Origin: Erythrobacteraceae bacterium CCH12-C2
GTDB taxonomy: Bacteria; Pseudomonadota; Alphaproteobacteria; Sphingomonadales; Sphingomonadaceae
Direction: 5' to 3'
Assembly (NCBI GenBank): GCA_001556995.1
Contig: LSKF01000151.1
Span: 1-59,952 of the forward strand
Length of the DNA stretch: 59,952 nt
Shown here: positions 7,365 through 15,320 of the stretch, piece after piece
Layout of the letters: each line of letters begins with the position of its first letter
Position numbering within the stretch: position 1 is the stretch's first letter
Program-made: the position numbers and the translations under genes
Notes under the pieces: model-generated
What the model was told of the DNA's origin: nothing
Seen by the model: only the letters and a program-made list of their open reading frames with translations
The model's database searches: none

Positions 7365-8489
7365 TCAGCCCTTGGGCTGGGCAGGCAGATCAATCGCCTG
7401 CACTTCGGTGCCGATGGCAAACATCCTGAGACCCTTTGCGGTGCGCACAGTCTGGAACTTGTTCGCGGCCCGCGCGATGGGGGCTCGCTCCCACGTCTTG
7501 CCGCCATCGCGCGTGGCAAAGCCGCCCGCCGCTGTGCCGACAAAGCCGACATCAGCCGAGGCAAAACCGATGCCGAACTGGCGGGCAGTCTTGTCCTGCG
7601 CGATTGCGATCTCGCGCCAGCTGCGGCCCTGATCGTCGGTGCGGATCACCAGCTGAGTGGCGCGTTCGGGATCGTAGCTTTGCACCGTGGCGTAGCCGAC
7701 CGCGCCATTATCGGGGAAGCTCGCCTTCCAGATCAGCTCGAACGGGCGGCCCGAGCGGTAGACTTCGCGCCAGGTCTTGCCCCCGTCCTCGGTCCGCAGG
7801 ACGAGGCCCTGCGCCGCGTTGGGGGTGGCGCTGGTGCTGGCGAAGACGAGGCCCGTATTCTCGTCAAAGAACTTCACATCGAGGATCATGCCCGCGTGCG
7901 GGGCCATGTCGATCACGCTCCACGTGTCGCCGCCATCGACCGAGCGCAGGATTCCCGTCGGCCCGCCGACGCGCCCGGCGGCGTGGATAACGGTCCGGGG
8001 CTTGAGCTCGCCCTGATAGATGCGCTTGGTGGAGAGGATGTCGATGGCGCAGACGCCCTTGATGGTGGCGGTCCCTGTGTCGACCGCCTCCCACGTCACC
8101 CCGCCGTCGCGGGTGCGGTAGAGCGGGGTGGTGTCGGTGACGCCGGGGTAATAATCGGTGCCGACATTGCCGATGAAGCCGTTCTGCCGGTCGATGAAGC
8201 CGACCGCGCGCACGAAGGTGCCCGGACGGCTGGCGACCTTCTGCCAGCTTTCGCCGCCATCGACCGTGCGGAACAAATCGCCCGCGCCGGTGCCGTACCA
8301 GCCGTGGGTCTCGTCAACGAAGCTGACCGAATCGCGCTTGCCGCGATAGGCTTCGGTGGTGAAGGTGCGCCATTCGCCTGCTCCAGAAGCGGTGGCAGCC
8401 GTCGGCGCGGCGGTTTGAGCCGCCGCCCCTGCCCCGATGGCGAGCACAAGTGCGAGCGCGGCGCTTGCCGCGAAGTTCCGTGTCATCAT
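7365..8489 (-). CDS. Exported YCF48-like BNR-repeat protein
   Basis: A 374-residue protein with a cleavable signal peptide (hydrophobic residues about 8-22, AAAQTAA cleavage region). The mature part is a beta-propeller of the sialidase/YCF48 type, shown by recurring Asp-box strands: FRTVDGGESWQKV, YRTRDGGVTWEAV, LRSVDGGDTWSVI, LRTEDGGKTWREV, IRTDDQGRSWREI and ATRDGGKTWERAP. YCF48/HCF136 assists photosystem II assembly in phototrophs, but bacterial relatives are widespread and no photosynthesis genes are seen here. It follows the PQQ dehydrogenase with a 34-bp gap and likely shares its transcript. The start at 8489 (a second ATG follows at once) was chosen because the signal peptide begins there. 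Confidence 0.82.
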   Translation of the reverse strand: MMTRNFAASAALALVLAIGAGAAAQTAAPTAATASGAGEWRTFTTEAYRGKRDSVSFVDETHGWYGTGAGDLFRTVDGGESWQKVASRPGTFVRAVGFIDRQNGFIGNVGTDYYPGVTDTTPLYRTRDGGVTWEAVDTGTATIKGVCAIDILSTKRIYQGELKPRTVIHAAGRVGGPTGILRSVDGGDTWSVIDMAPHAGMILDVKFFDENTGLVFASTSATPNAAQGLVLRTEDGGKTWREVYRSGRPFELIWKASFPDNGAVGYATVQSYDPERATQLVIRTDDQGRSWREIAIAQDKTARQFGIGFASADVGFVGTAAGGFATRDGGKTWERAPIARAANKFQTVRTAKGLRMFAIGTEVQAIDLPAQPKG

Positions 8490-8523
8490 GTGGTGTGCGA
8501 CCCCTGTGTTGATGCGCGGCAGC

Positions 8524-10695
8524 TTATCGCCGCGCGAGTTTCTTCTGGCCCTCCAGAGCCTTGTCTTCGTTGGCGCGGTGGATGACATAGGCGCGGATCG
8601 CCTCGATCTCCTCTTTCGACAAAGAGCCGATAAAACTCGCCATACCGTTATCCTTGAGGATGCCGTCAGCCACGACCGCGCTCCACGCGCTTGCGCTTTC
8701 GAGCGATCCGGCGCGGCGCAGGTCGGGCAGCACGGTGGAGCCCACAGCTCCCGGGGCATGGCATACCGAACAATAGCGCGCATATTTGGCCTGTCCCAGA
8801 GCAATGACCTCAGGCGAAGCCTTGCTCGGCGGCGGGTCGAGCGGGAGGTCGGCTAGCGCAGGTTCGGGCGGCAGCTTGGCGGTGCCGCCGAGCTTGAACA
8901 CCAACAGGCGCGAGATATTGCGCACCGGGGCCTTGCGGGTGATCAGATCGCCATCGACCACCAGCGCATAGGCCCCGCCCCAGCCCGCCAGCACGGCGAC
9001 ATATTGCTCGCCATCAACGGTGTAGGTGATCGGCGGCGCGACCACGCCGGTCTGCGCGGCGAAGCTCCAGAGCTTCTTGCCGGTGCCCGCGTCATAGGCG
9101 TTGAATTCGCTCCCTGTGGTGCCCTGGAACACGAGGCCCCCGCCAGTCGCCAGCAGCCCGCCGTTCCACGGCCCGGGATGCTCGACCGTCCATCGCGCCT
9201 TCTGCGCCACCGGGTCCCACGCCACCAGCATTCCCTTGAGCGAGCCCGCCACCTGCTTGCGGAAACCCCCATCGGGCGGCAGATCGCCCGCGCCAAGGTT
9301 GAACCCGACATTGAACCCGCGCGCGGTATCGGGCTTCCAGTTGGCCTCGGGTGCATACATCATCCCCGCCTCGAAGGCCGGGATATAGACCAGCCCCTCG
9401 CCGGGGTGGAACGCCATCGGGTGCCAGTTGTGCCCGCCCAGCGCGCCGGGGGTGACCAGTGCAGGCTTGCCGGTCTTGTCCACCCGCGCCTCGGGGTTTT
9501 CGATCGGGCGGCCGGTCACAGGATCAATCCCGGAGGACCAGTTGACGCTGACATAGGGCTTGGCGCTGATGAACTTCCCCGTCTCGCGGTCGATCACATA
9601 GAAGAACCCGTTCTTGGGCGCCTGCATCAGCACCTTTCTGACCTTGCCATCGATGGTCATGTCGGCGAGCATGATGTGCTGCGTGGCGGTGTAATCCCAC
9701 GTCTCGCCCGGCGTGGTCTGGTAGTGCCAGACATATTCGCCCGTGCCGGGCCGGATCGCGACGATGCTGGAGAGGTAAAGGTTATCGCCCTCTCCCGTCC
9801 CGTCCTTGCCGGGGCTGCGATAGGCGCGGTTCCACGGGGACCCGTTGCCGACCCCGATATAGAGCAGGTCGAGATCCGGGTCATAGGCCATCGAATCCCA
9901 CACTGTCCCGCCGCCGCCAATCGCATCCGATGCGCCGAGGACGTCCATATTCCAGGTCTCAGCGGCCTTCTGGAGATAGGCGGGCTGATCCTTCGCATCG
10001 CCGCCCTCAGGCACGGTGTAGAACTTCCAGAGCTGCTCGCCATCCGCCGCATCATAGGCGGCGACAAACCCGCGCACGCCGAATTCCGCCCCGCCATTGC
10101 CGATGATCACCTTGCCATCGATCACGCGCGGCGCGCCGGTAATGGTGTAGCTTTTGGACTGATCGACCGTGACCTTCTCCCAAGCCACATTCCCGGTCTC
10201 GCGGTCGAGCGCCACCAGCCGCCCGTCGAGCGTGCCGAGGAACAGCTTGTCCCCCCACGCGGCAAGACCCCGGTTGACGGTATCGCAGCACGCCTTGACC
10301 GCGGTTTCGCCGGGCACCTTGGGATCGTACTCCCACAAGGGCTTGCCGGTGGCGGCATCGAACGCCTTCACCTTGCTCCATGCGGTGGTGAGATAGAGCT
10401 TGCCATCGATCACCAGCGGGGTCGCCTCCTGCCCGCGCGCGGTGTCCATGTCGGCGAACCACGCAAGGCCGAGGTCGCCCACGGTGTCGGCATTCACCTG
10501 ATCGAGCGGCGAATAGCGCTGTTCGGCATAGGTGCGGCCGTGGCTGATCCAGTTGGCGCTGTCGGCATCGGCCCCAACCAGCGCGGCATGGGTAATGCCC
10601 TCATCGCTCGCGCCGTCAAAAATTCCGCTGCAATTTGCCAGCGTCCCCGCCGACAACAAAGCCGCCGCGCTCAGCGCCCACCGCTTGAATTCCAT
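8524..10695 (-). CDS. PQQ-dependent quinohemoprotein alcohol dehydrogenase
   Basis: A 723-residue periplasmic enzyme with an N-terminal export signal, an eight-bladed PQQ propeller and a C-terminal cytochrome c domain. Visible features are the vicinal disulphide ACCDTVNRG (Cys136-137), the calcium ligand Glu204 in GNGGAEFGVRG, Asn284 in GVGNGSPWNR, the catalytic Asp334 in GETWDYTA and the haem motif CSVCH from residue 642. This is the soluble type II layout, oxidising primary alcohols and feeding electrons to a cytochrome. The signal ends in LANC, like a lipobox but with an atypical Asn. ATG 10695 is preferred over the in-frame ATG nine bases upstream because GGGAG (10706-10710) is then properly spaced. 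No PQQ biosynthesis genes are in the window. Confidence 0.92.
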   Translation of the reverse strand: MEFKRWALSAAALLSAGTLANCSGIFDGASDEGITHAALVGADADSANWISHGRTYAEQRYSPLDQVNADTVGDLGLAWFADMDTARGQEATPLVIDGKLYLTTAWSKVKAFDAATGKPLWEYDPKVPGETAVKACCDTVNRGLAAWGDKLFLGTLDGRLVALDRETGNVAWEKVTVDQSKSYTITGAPRVIDGKVIIGNGGAEFGVRGFVAAYDAADGEQLWKFYTVPEGGDAKDQPAYLQKAAETWNMDVLGASDAIGGGGTVWDSMAYDPDLDLLYIGVGNGSPWNRAYRSPGKDGTGEGDNLYLSSIVAIRPGTGEYVWHYQTTPGETWDYTATQHIMLADMTIDGKVRKVLMQAPKNGFFYVIDRETGKFISAKPYVSVNWSSGIDPVTGRPIENPEARVDKTGKPALVTPGALGGHNWHPMAFHPGEGLVYIPAFEAGMMYAPEANWKPDTARGFNVGFNLGAGDLPPDGGFRKQVAGSLKGMLVAWDPVAQKARWTVEHPGPWNGGLLATGGGLVFQGTTGSEFNAYDAGTGKKLWSFAAQTGVVAPPITYTVDGEQYVAVLAGWGGAYALVVDGDLITRKAPVRNISRLLVFKLGGTAKLPPEPALADLPLDPPPSKASPEVIALGQAKYARYCSVCHAPGAVGSTVLPDLRRAGSLESASAWSAVVADGILKDNGMASFIGSLSKEEIEAIRAYVIHRANEDKALEGQKKLARR

Positions 10696-10825
10696 GGATC
10701 CCATTCTCCCGGTTTTATTTTGTCACATGTTGCCGCGCTTGGGCGGGCTTGTCCATTGCCGCTTGTCGATACCGGGCCTGACCGCCTAGACTGGCGCAGC
10801 GGCGAGGGGCTGACAGGAGAGATTC

Positions 10826-11707
10826 ATGTGTGATGAAAGCAAGCTGGCCGAATGGGCCAAGGCGACAATCAGCCGCCGCCAGTTCGGGGCGCTCACCGGG
10901 GCAGCGGTGCTGGCCGCCTGCGCTTCGGGCGAGACGGAAGGCAATGCCGCGACAGCGATGGCCGGTCTCAAGGAACGCGGCGTGAGTTTCACGACGCCCG
11001 ATGGCACGATGGACGGGTTCTTCGTCCAGCCCGAGAAGGGCAAGCACGCCGCCGTGATCCTCTGGCCCGACATCGCCTCGATCCGCGAATCGAAGCGCAA
11101 CATTGCTCGCACGCTGGCGTCGGCAGGCTACAGCGTGCTGGTGGTCAATCCGTTCTACCGCGATGTGGCGGGCGAGCAGTTTGCCGATTTTGCCGCCTTC
11201 ATCGCAGGTGGCGGCTTCCAGAAGGTCGGTCCCTGGCGCGGCAAGCTTAATGCTGAGGCGATCATGCGCGATGCTGCCGCTGCGGTCAGCTGGCTTGATG
11301 GGCAAGACGGCGTCGACACGGCCAAGGGCATCGGCACGCAGGGCTATTGCATGGGCGGGCCCTTCACGATCTGGAGCGCGGCTGCCGTGCCGGGGCGGAT
11401 CAAGGCCGCGGCAAGCTTCCACGGCGGCGGGCTGGTGCGGGCGGGCAACCCGATGAGCCCCCACGCCCTGCTCGGCAAGGTCGATGCGAGCCTGCTGATC
11501 GCGGTGGCGCAGGATGATGACGCCAAGGCGCCCACGGACAAGGTGACCTTCGCCGATGCGGCCAAGGCCGCCGAAGTGCCCGCCACCGTCACGGTCTATG
11601 CGGGCGATCACGGCTGGATGGTGCCCGACAGCCCGGCCTACAATACGGCTGCTGCGGCCAAGGGTGAGGCCGACCTCAAGGCGCTTTACGGCGCGGCGCT
11701 GGCTTAG
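10826..11707 (+). CDS. Dienelactone-hydrolase family protein, predicted Tat lipoprotein
   Basis: A 293-residue alpha/beta hydrolase. The N-terminus carries SRRQF (16-20), close to a twin-arginine motif, then a hydrophobic stretch ending in the lipobox LAAC (29-32), so the protein is probably exported folded and lipid-anchored. The DLH nucleophile elbow GYCMGG has Cys175, with DDD at 230-232 and His262 in DHGWM completing the Cys-Asp-His triad. The substrate is unknown; exported family members need not act on dienelactone. It is divergent from the PQQ dehydrogenase, with a 130-bp shared control region. GGAG lies a few bases before the ATG. A GC-rich inverted repeat follows at 11723-11780. Confidence 0.87.
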   Translation: MCDESKLAEWAKATISRRQFGALTGAAVLAACASGETEGNAATAMAGLKERGVSFTTPDGTMDGFFVQPEKGKHAAVILWPDIASIRESKRNIARTLASAGYSVLVVNPFYRDVAGEQFADFAAFIAGGGFQKVGPWRGKLNAEAIMRDAAAAVSWLDGQDGVDTAKGIGTQGYCMGGPFTIWSAAAVPGRIKAAASFHGGGLVRAGNPMSPHALLGKVDASLLIAVAQDDDAKAPTDKVTFADAAKAAEVPATVTVYAGDHGWMVPDSPAYNTAAAAKGEADLKALYGAALA

Positions 11708-12032
11708 TGGTCGCATCGCGAAGGGCAAGCGTAGCCGGATTGCGGGCGCGACGCCCCGCGCATGCCGCCTGCGCTTGCCCGTGGCGCCCTAGCACGGGGC
11801 AATTTCTGACGTCCGCTTTCAGGCACTGCGCCGGGAGGCGCTGATGGCTGCTTATGGGTGGAAAGGTGAAGGTCTGCTCTGCCGGCAGCCCGTTTTTCTC
11901 TCAATATGCGCTGGCCTGGCCGAAAATCTCCGGCCCGAGGTCTGCACCATCGACTGAATTGAGGGGCAAAGTCTGGACACGGTCGCGAAGCACCGCTTAC
12001 CTCTCGGAACATGTTCGACACAGGTCACCAAT
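11708..12032. other. Gene-free stretch before the Imm11-family gene, with a GC-rich inverted repeat
   Basis: No convincing coding sequence is seen. GGGCAAGCG (11723-11731) pairs with CGCTTGCCC (11772-11780), enclosing a second GC hairpin (GCGGGCG facing CGCCCCGC). This cross-shaped element may end transcription of the hydrolase gene. The rest, about 11800-12032, is lower in GC than the neighbouring genes and holds no toxin gene that would partner the downstream Imm11-family protein. Confidence 0.5.
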
Positions 12033-12758
12033 ATGCTTTCCACTGACGGCCACCGGCGCAGTTTCTACACGGTCGAAGCAGACCTTCGCCGGAATCCGAG
12101 TGATCTGGAGTTTGTGAACCAAGCCGAAGTGCTTCGGCATAGCTCAGTCCCAGGCGCCTATATCCGCGCGGGAACGCACCACCACGCACTGGAGGGGCTC
12201 GGCGCGCCGCTTTCCTTTGGGCTTCCTGAGCTACGCGGCAAACCTGCGCTTATTGTCGGCGTCAACGAGGATGAGAGCGAATTGCTCGACATATATGGAT
12301 TGAGCGAGCGCTATGTCTCTCCCCGCGCAAAAGAACTGCTTTGCGGCATCGACCCCGGCGCGTTTGAGTTTGCTGAGTGCGCGACGGTTGATGGGGCTGG
12401 GAGGCCAATCGAATCTTACTGGATGATGGACGTCGTTCGGGTTGTACATCAGTGGGACGAGATACGGTCCAAAGTTCTGTGGCATCGCGAGTTGTATTCT
12501 GACGACCCAGAGCAGTCCGGAAATCCCCTGATTACTCGGCTGCAAGATGTTTACTTCCCGTCCATCGCCAGTGACGAGCACGCATTTTACCTGCTGCGTT
12601 ACCCACGGGATTTTGTTTTCGATGAAACACTCGTGAACGCATGGCGCAAAGCGGGCTTGACTGGCGCGTTCTTCACTCCGCTTCAGCCGCCCACTCCTGA
12701 AGAAGCCGTTGAGGCGGACCACTTCTACAATTATCCCCATTGGTCAGATCGAGACTAG
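12033..12758 (+). CDS. Imm11-family (DUF1629) immunity-like protein, no partner toxin
   Basis: A 241-residue cytoplasmic protein. The central LSERYVSPRAKELLCGIDPG with ESYWMMDVVRVV, and the C-terminal FVFDETLVNAWRKAGLTGAF followed by F and TPL, match the Imm11/DUF1629 pattern (a late segment ending in a xGLTGxxF turn). Family members are found beside polymorphic toxins and are predicted to neutralise them; no toxin is visible within 5 kb on either strand. Base composition is lower in GC than the neighbours, and gene-poor flanks surround it, both signs of acquired DNA. The Shine-Dalgarno is weak, and the start at 12033 is the only good ATG. Function as an orphan immunity protein is inferred. 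Confidence 0.75.
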   Translation: MLSTDGHRRSFYTVEADLRRNPSDLEFVNQAEVLRHSSVPGAYIRAGTHHHALEGLGAPLSFGLPELRGKPALIVGVNEDESELLDIYGLSERYVSPRAKELLCGIDPGAFEFAECATVDGAGRPIESYWMMDVVRVVHQWDEIRSKVLWHRELYSDDPEQSGNPLITRLQDVYFPSIASDEHAFYLLRYPRDFVFDETLVNAWRKAGLTGAFFTPLQPPTPEEAVEADHFYNYPHWSDRD

Positions 12759-12941
12759 CGGCATCCTCATTGAAGCTGACTTGGCCCACTTAACCTCGGA
12801 GAGGATTGTCCGTCATCGCGAGGCGAAGGTGCTCTTCAGCTCATGGCGAGACGTCCACAATGGGGTCGCTTGCTGAATTGCAGCTTTCGGCAGCAAGATG
12901 CTCATAGCCGCCATGCCAGCGCGCTGGCTTTCCCCCTCGCT

Positions 12942-13904
12942 TCAGCCCTTGCGCGCCTTGGCCCGATCATTGCTGAGGCCGAAGCGGCCGTGCTTTCGGT
13001 AGCGGGTCATCCACTTGTCGAGGAACAGGCCGAGCGGCTTGGGCTCAATCCCCAATTCGGCAAAGCCGCGCGCACCCGGCGCCACCGTGCTGCCGGGCTT
13101 CAGCAGCGTCCACTGATCGCGGCTCATCGGCGTGCCGGGCAGCGCGGCGAAGGTCGCCGATAGCGCATCGGGCACGGCGAGGAAGGTGCGCTTGCGCCCC
13201 TGCGCGGCGGCGATGCGCTCGTGGATTTCCATCATGCTGAGCTGTTCCGGCCCGCCGAGTTCATAGGTATGGCCGCCGTGCGCTTCGGGGTGTTCGAGCG
13301 CCACTGCGACCGCCTCGGCCACATCATCGGCATAGACGAGCTGCAACTTGGCCTCGGGCCCGAACACCGGGAGCACCGGGAGCATCTCGATCATCCCGCC
13401 GAACAGGTTGAGGAAATTGTCGTCCGGCCCGAACACGATCGAAGGCCGCAGGATGGTCGCCTGCGGGAAGCCCGCCAGCACCCGCTCCTCGCCCAGCGCC
13501 TTGCCGCGCGCATAGGCGGTGGGCGAGGTGGCATCCGCGCCAATCGCGCTGACATGGGCCATGGCGCGCGCGCCGTTGGCGGCAGCGATCCGGGCCATGG
13601 TGCCGGGGGCCTCGCCCATCAACTTATTCAGATCGCCATCGAAGGCACCGACGAGGTTGACGACATAGGCTGCCCCTTCGAGCGCGGCGGCGACATGCTC
13701 CTCACGGGTGATGTCGCAGGGCAGGAATTGCAGCTGGCCGAGATTGGCAAGCGGCTTGAGGTTCTGCGCGCGGGTCGGATTGCGGCTGGCGAGCCGCAGC
13801 CGCGCGCCGCGCTCAAGCAGCGCCTGCGCGACATAATTGCCGATATAGCCGCTGCCGCCAAAGATGGTGACAAGCTGGCCGGAAAGCGGAGAGGTGGTGG
13901 GCAT
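12942..13904 (-). CDS. NDUFA9-like complex I accessory protein (atypical SDR)
   Basis: A 320-residue Rossmann-fold protein of the NDUFA9/39-kDa group. The NAD(P)-binding loop is VTIFGGSGYIGNYVAQALLE (12-31). The catalytic YxxxK of classical SDRs appears as YARGK, and HVSAIGAD plus TILRPSIVFGPDDNF are typical of this subgroup. In mitochondria NDUFA9 is an accessory subunit near the quinone site of complex I; alphaproteobacterial relatives are commonly annotated as complex I NDUFA9-family proteins. It follows the thiamine-phosphate-synthase gene with a 4-bp gap. Two other complex I factor homologues occur in the window (23859-25592 and 47000-47260). Confidence 0.88.
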   Translation of the reverse strand: MPTTSPLSGQLVTIFGGSGYIGNYVAQALLERGARLRLASRNPTRAQNLKPLANLGQLQFLPCDITREEHVAAALEGAAYVVNLVGAFDGDLNKLMGEAPGTMARIAAANGARAMAHVSAIGADATSPTAYARGKALGEERVLAGFPQATILRPSIVFGPDDNFLNLFGGMIEMLPVLPVFGPEAKLQLVYADDVAEAVAVALEHPEAHGGHTYELGGPEQLSMMEIHERIAAAQGRKRTFLAVPDALSATFAALPGTPMSRDQWTLLKPGSTVAPGARGFAELGIEPKPLGLFLDKWMTRYRKHGRFGLSNDRAKARKG

Positions 13905-13908
13905 GGGT

Positions 13909-14595
13909 TCAGGTGCTCATGGTGGCTGCCGGAATGCGGCTGCCCCATGCGTCAACGCGCGCGACGAGGCAAGGGTTCCTGTGGCGGAATCGGGCAGAGC
14001 GTTGGCGCCCGAGCGAGGACGGACCTCCCGTCATTCGGGTCAGGCCGTCGATCGCCGCCCAGCTTGACCAATCGAGCACCCGGGCCCGCGCGGCAGTCAT
14101 GCCGCCGAGGGCGATCACCGGCAGAGCCGATTGCCGCGCCAGCAGGCGAAAGCGGGCAGGCCCCAGCACCGCGCCGCCGGGGTGGGTGGTGGTCGGGTAC
14201 ACCGGCGACACCAGCACCGCGTCGGCCCCGAGCCTTGCGGCCAGACCGATTTCGCGCAGGTCGTGCGCGGTGGCGAGATGAATGAGCCCGCGGCGGCGCG
14301 GCGTGAGGCTGCGCGGCGCGCCATAGATCCCGTCCGCCCCCCACTCGCGCGCCGTCAGCGCTGAATCCGCCAGGATCACCACGTGACCCTTCGCCTTCGC
14401 GATCCTTCGCAGCGCCCGGAACCGCGCCCACCGCGCGGAACTGGGCAGGTGATAGTGCCGGTAGATGAACCCCGACCCGCGCGGCAGCGCCTTGAGCGCG
14501 AGCGCCAGCTGCGCATCATTGCGCGCGTCGCTGATCAGCCACAGGTGGGGGAGGGTCTTTGCGCGCGCCACCGACCCGCTATAGAGCGCCCCCAT
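13909..14595 (-). CDS. Thiamine phosphate synthase family protein
   Basis: A 228-residue TIM-barrel protein. HLATAHDLREIGLAARLGAD, VLVSPVYPTTTHPGGAVLGP and LPVIALGGMT match the thiamine phosphate synthase/TenI family, including the SPVxxT phosphate loop and the GGI/GGM loop. The pyrophosphate-binding region near the N-terminus is less typical, so a TenI-like or other role is possible; I therefore give no symbol. Its start codon at 14593-14595 overlaps the divergent yggS start. A downstream GTG at 14571 is an alternative start. Only 4 bp separate it from the NDUFA9-like gene, suggesting one transcript. Confidence 0.72.
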   Translation of the reverse strand: MGALYSGSVARAKTLPHLWLISDARNDAQLALALKALPRGSGFIYRHYHLPSSARWARFRALRRIAKAKGHVVILADSALTAREWGADGIYGAPRSLTPRRRGLIHLATAHDLREIGLAARLGADAVLVSPVYPTTTHPGGAVLGPARFRLLARQSALPVIALGGMTAARARVLDWSSWAAIDGLTRMTGGPSSLGRQRSARFRHRNPCLVARVDAWGSRIPAATMST

Positions 14596-15256
14596 GGAAA
14601 ATGCAGCGTCTCGTCTCGACCAAATCCGCGCCAACATCGCCCGCGTATGCAAACCTGCGCGCCGAGATCCCGCTGATGTCACGCTGATCGCCGTCAGCAA
14701 GACCCATGGGGCGGAGACGATTCAGCCGCTGATCGATGCCGGCCAGAGGGTGTTCGGCGAAAACCGCGTGCAGGAAGCGCAGGGCAAATGGCCCGGCTTG
14801 CGCGCGGCGCACCCCGATATCGAACTCCACCTCATCGGTCAGTTGCAATCTAACAAAGCCGAAGAAGCCGTGGCGCTGTTCGATGTGATCCACTCGCTCG
14901 ACCGGCCGAGCCTGCTGACCGCACTCGCCAAGGCGATGGACAAGGCCCGCCGACGCGTGCCGTGCTTTGTGCAGGTCAATATCGGGGACGAGCCGCAAAA
15001 GGGCGGCTGCCCGATTGCCGAACTCACTGCTTTTCTCGACGCCGTGCGCGCCGCCGAAGTGCCGCTCGCCGGGCTGATGTGCATTCCCCCCGCGGACACC
15101 GAGGCAGCGCCGTTCTTCGCGCTGCTAGCAAAGCTCGCCGTCGATCATGGCCTCACCGGCCTCAGCATGGGCATGAGCGGCGATTACGAAACTGCGGTGA
15201 TGCTCGGCGCGACCCATGTCCGGGTCGGCACGGCGCTATTCGGCGCGCGGGGTTAG
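14594..15256 (+). CDS. yggS: YggS/PLPBP family pyridoxal-phosphate homeostasis protein
   Basis: A 220-residue PLP-binding TIM barrel. The PLP lysine is in VTLIAVSKTHG, and GENRVQEAQGKW, HLIGQLQSNK, VNIGDEPQKGGC and the C-terminal GLSMGMSGDYETAVMLGATHVRVGTALFG are hallmarks. The family buffers PLP and affects amino-acid pools; no enzymatic activity is established. There is no Shine-Dalgarno before the ATG, and TATAGA at 14580-14585 ends 8 bp upstream, so a leaderless transcript is possible. The start codon overlaps the divergent thiamine-phosphate-synthase-like gene. A clear terminator follows. Confidence 0.94.
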   Translation: MENAASRLDQIRANIARVCKPARRDPADVTLIAVSKTHGAETIQPLIDAGQRVFGENRVQEAQGKWPGLRAAHPDIELHLIGQLQSNKAEEAVALFDVIHSLDRPSLLTALAKAMDKARRRVPCFVQVNIGDEPQKGGCPIAELTAFLDAVRAAEVPLAGLMCIPPADTEAAPFFALLAKLAVDHGLTGLSMGMSGDYETAVMLGATHVRVGTALFGARG

Positions 15257-15264
15257 GCGCAACG

Positions 15265-15300
15265 AAAAAGGGCGCCCCGTTGCCGGAGCGCCCCTTTTTA
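15265..15300. terminator. Bidirectional intrinsic terminator between yggS and the TonB receptor
   Basis: AAAAAGGGCGC (15265-15275) pairs with GCGCCCCTTTTT (15288-15299), leaving one bulged C and a short loop. A-runs on one side and T-runs on the other make it work in both directions for the two convergent genes. Confidence 0.85.
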
Positions 15301-15320
15301 TTTCGCGATAGCGGGGCGGC

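Noticed and set aside
9004..10833. Long open frame opposite the PQQ dehydrogenase
   Set aside because: It lies antisense to a gene with full motif support; high-GC DNA leaves such frames open by chance and its peptide shows no family pattern.
11704..12021. Minus-strand frame of 105 residues before the Imm11-family gene
   Set aside because: No ribosome site, no pattern, and it crosses the GC-rich inverted repeat.
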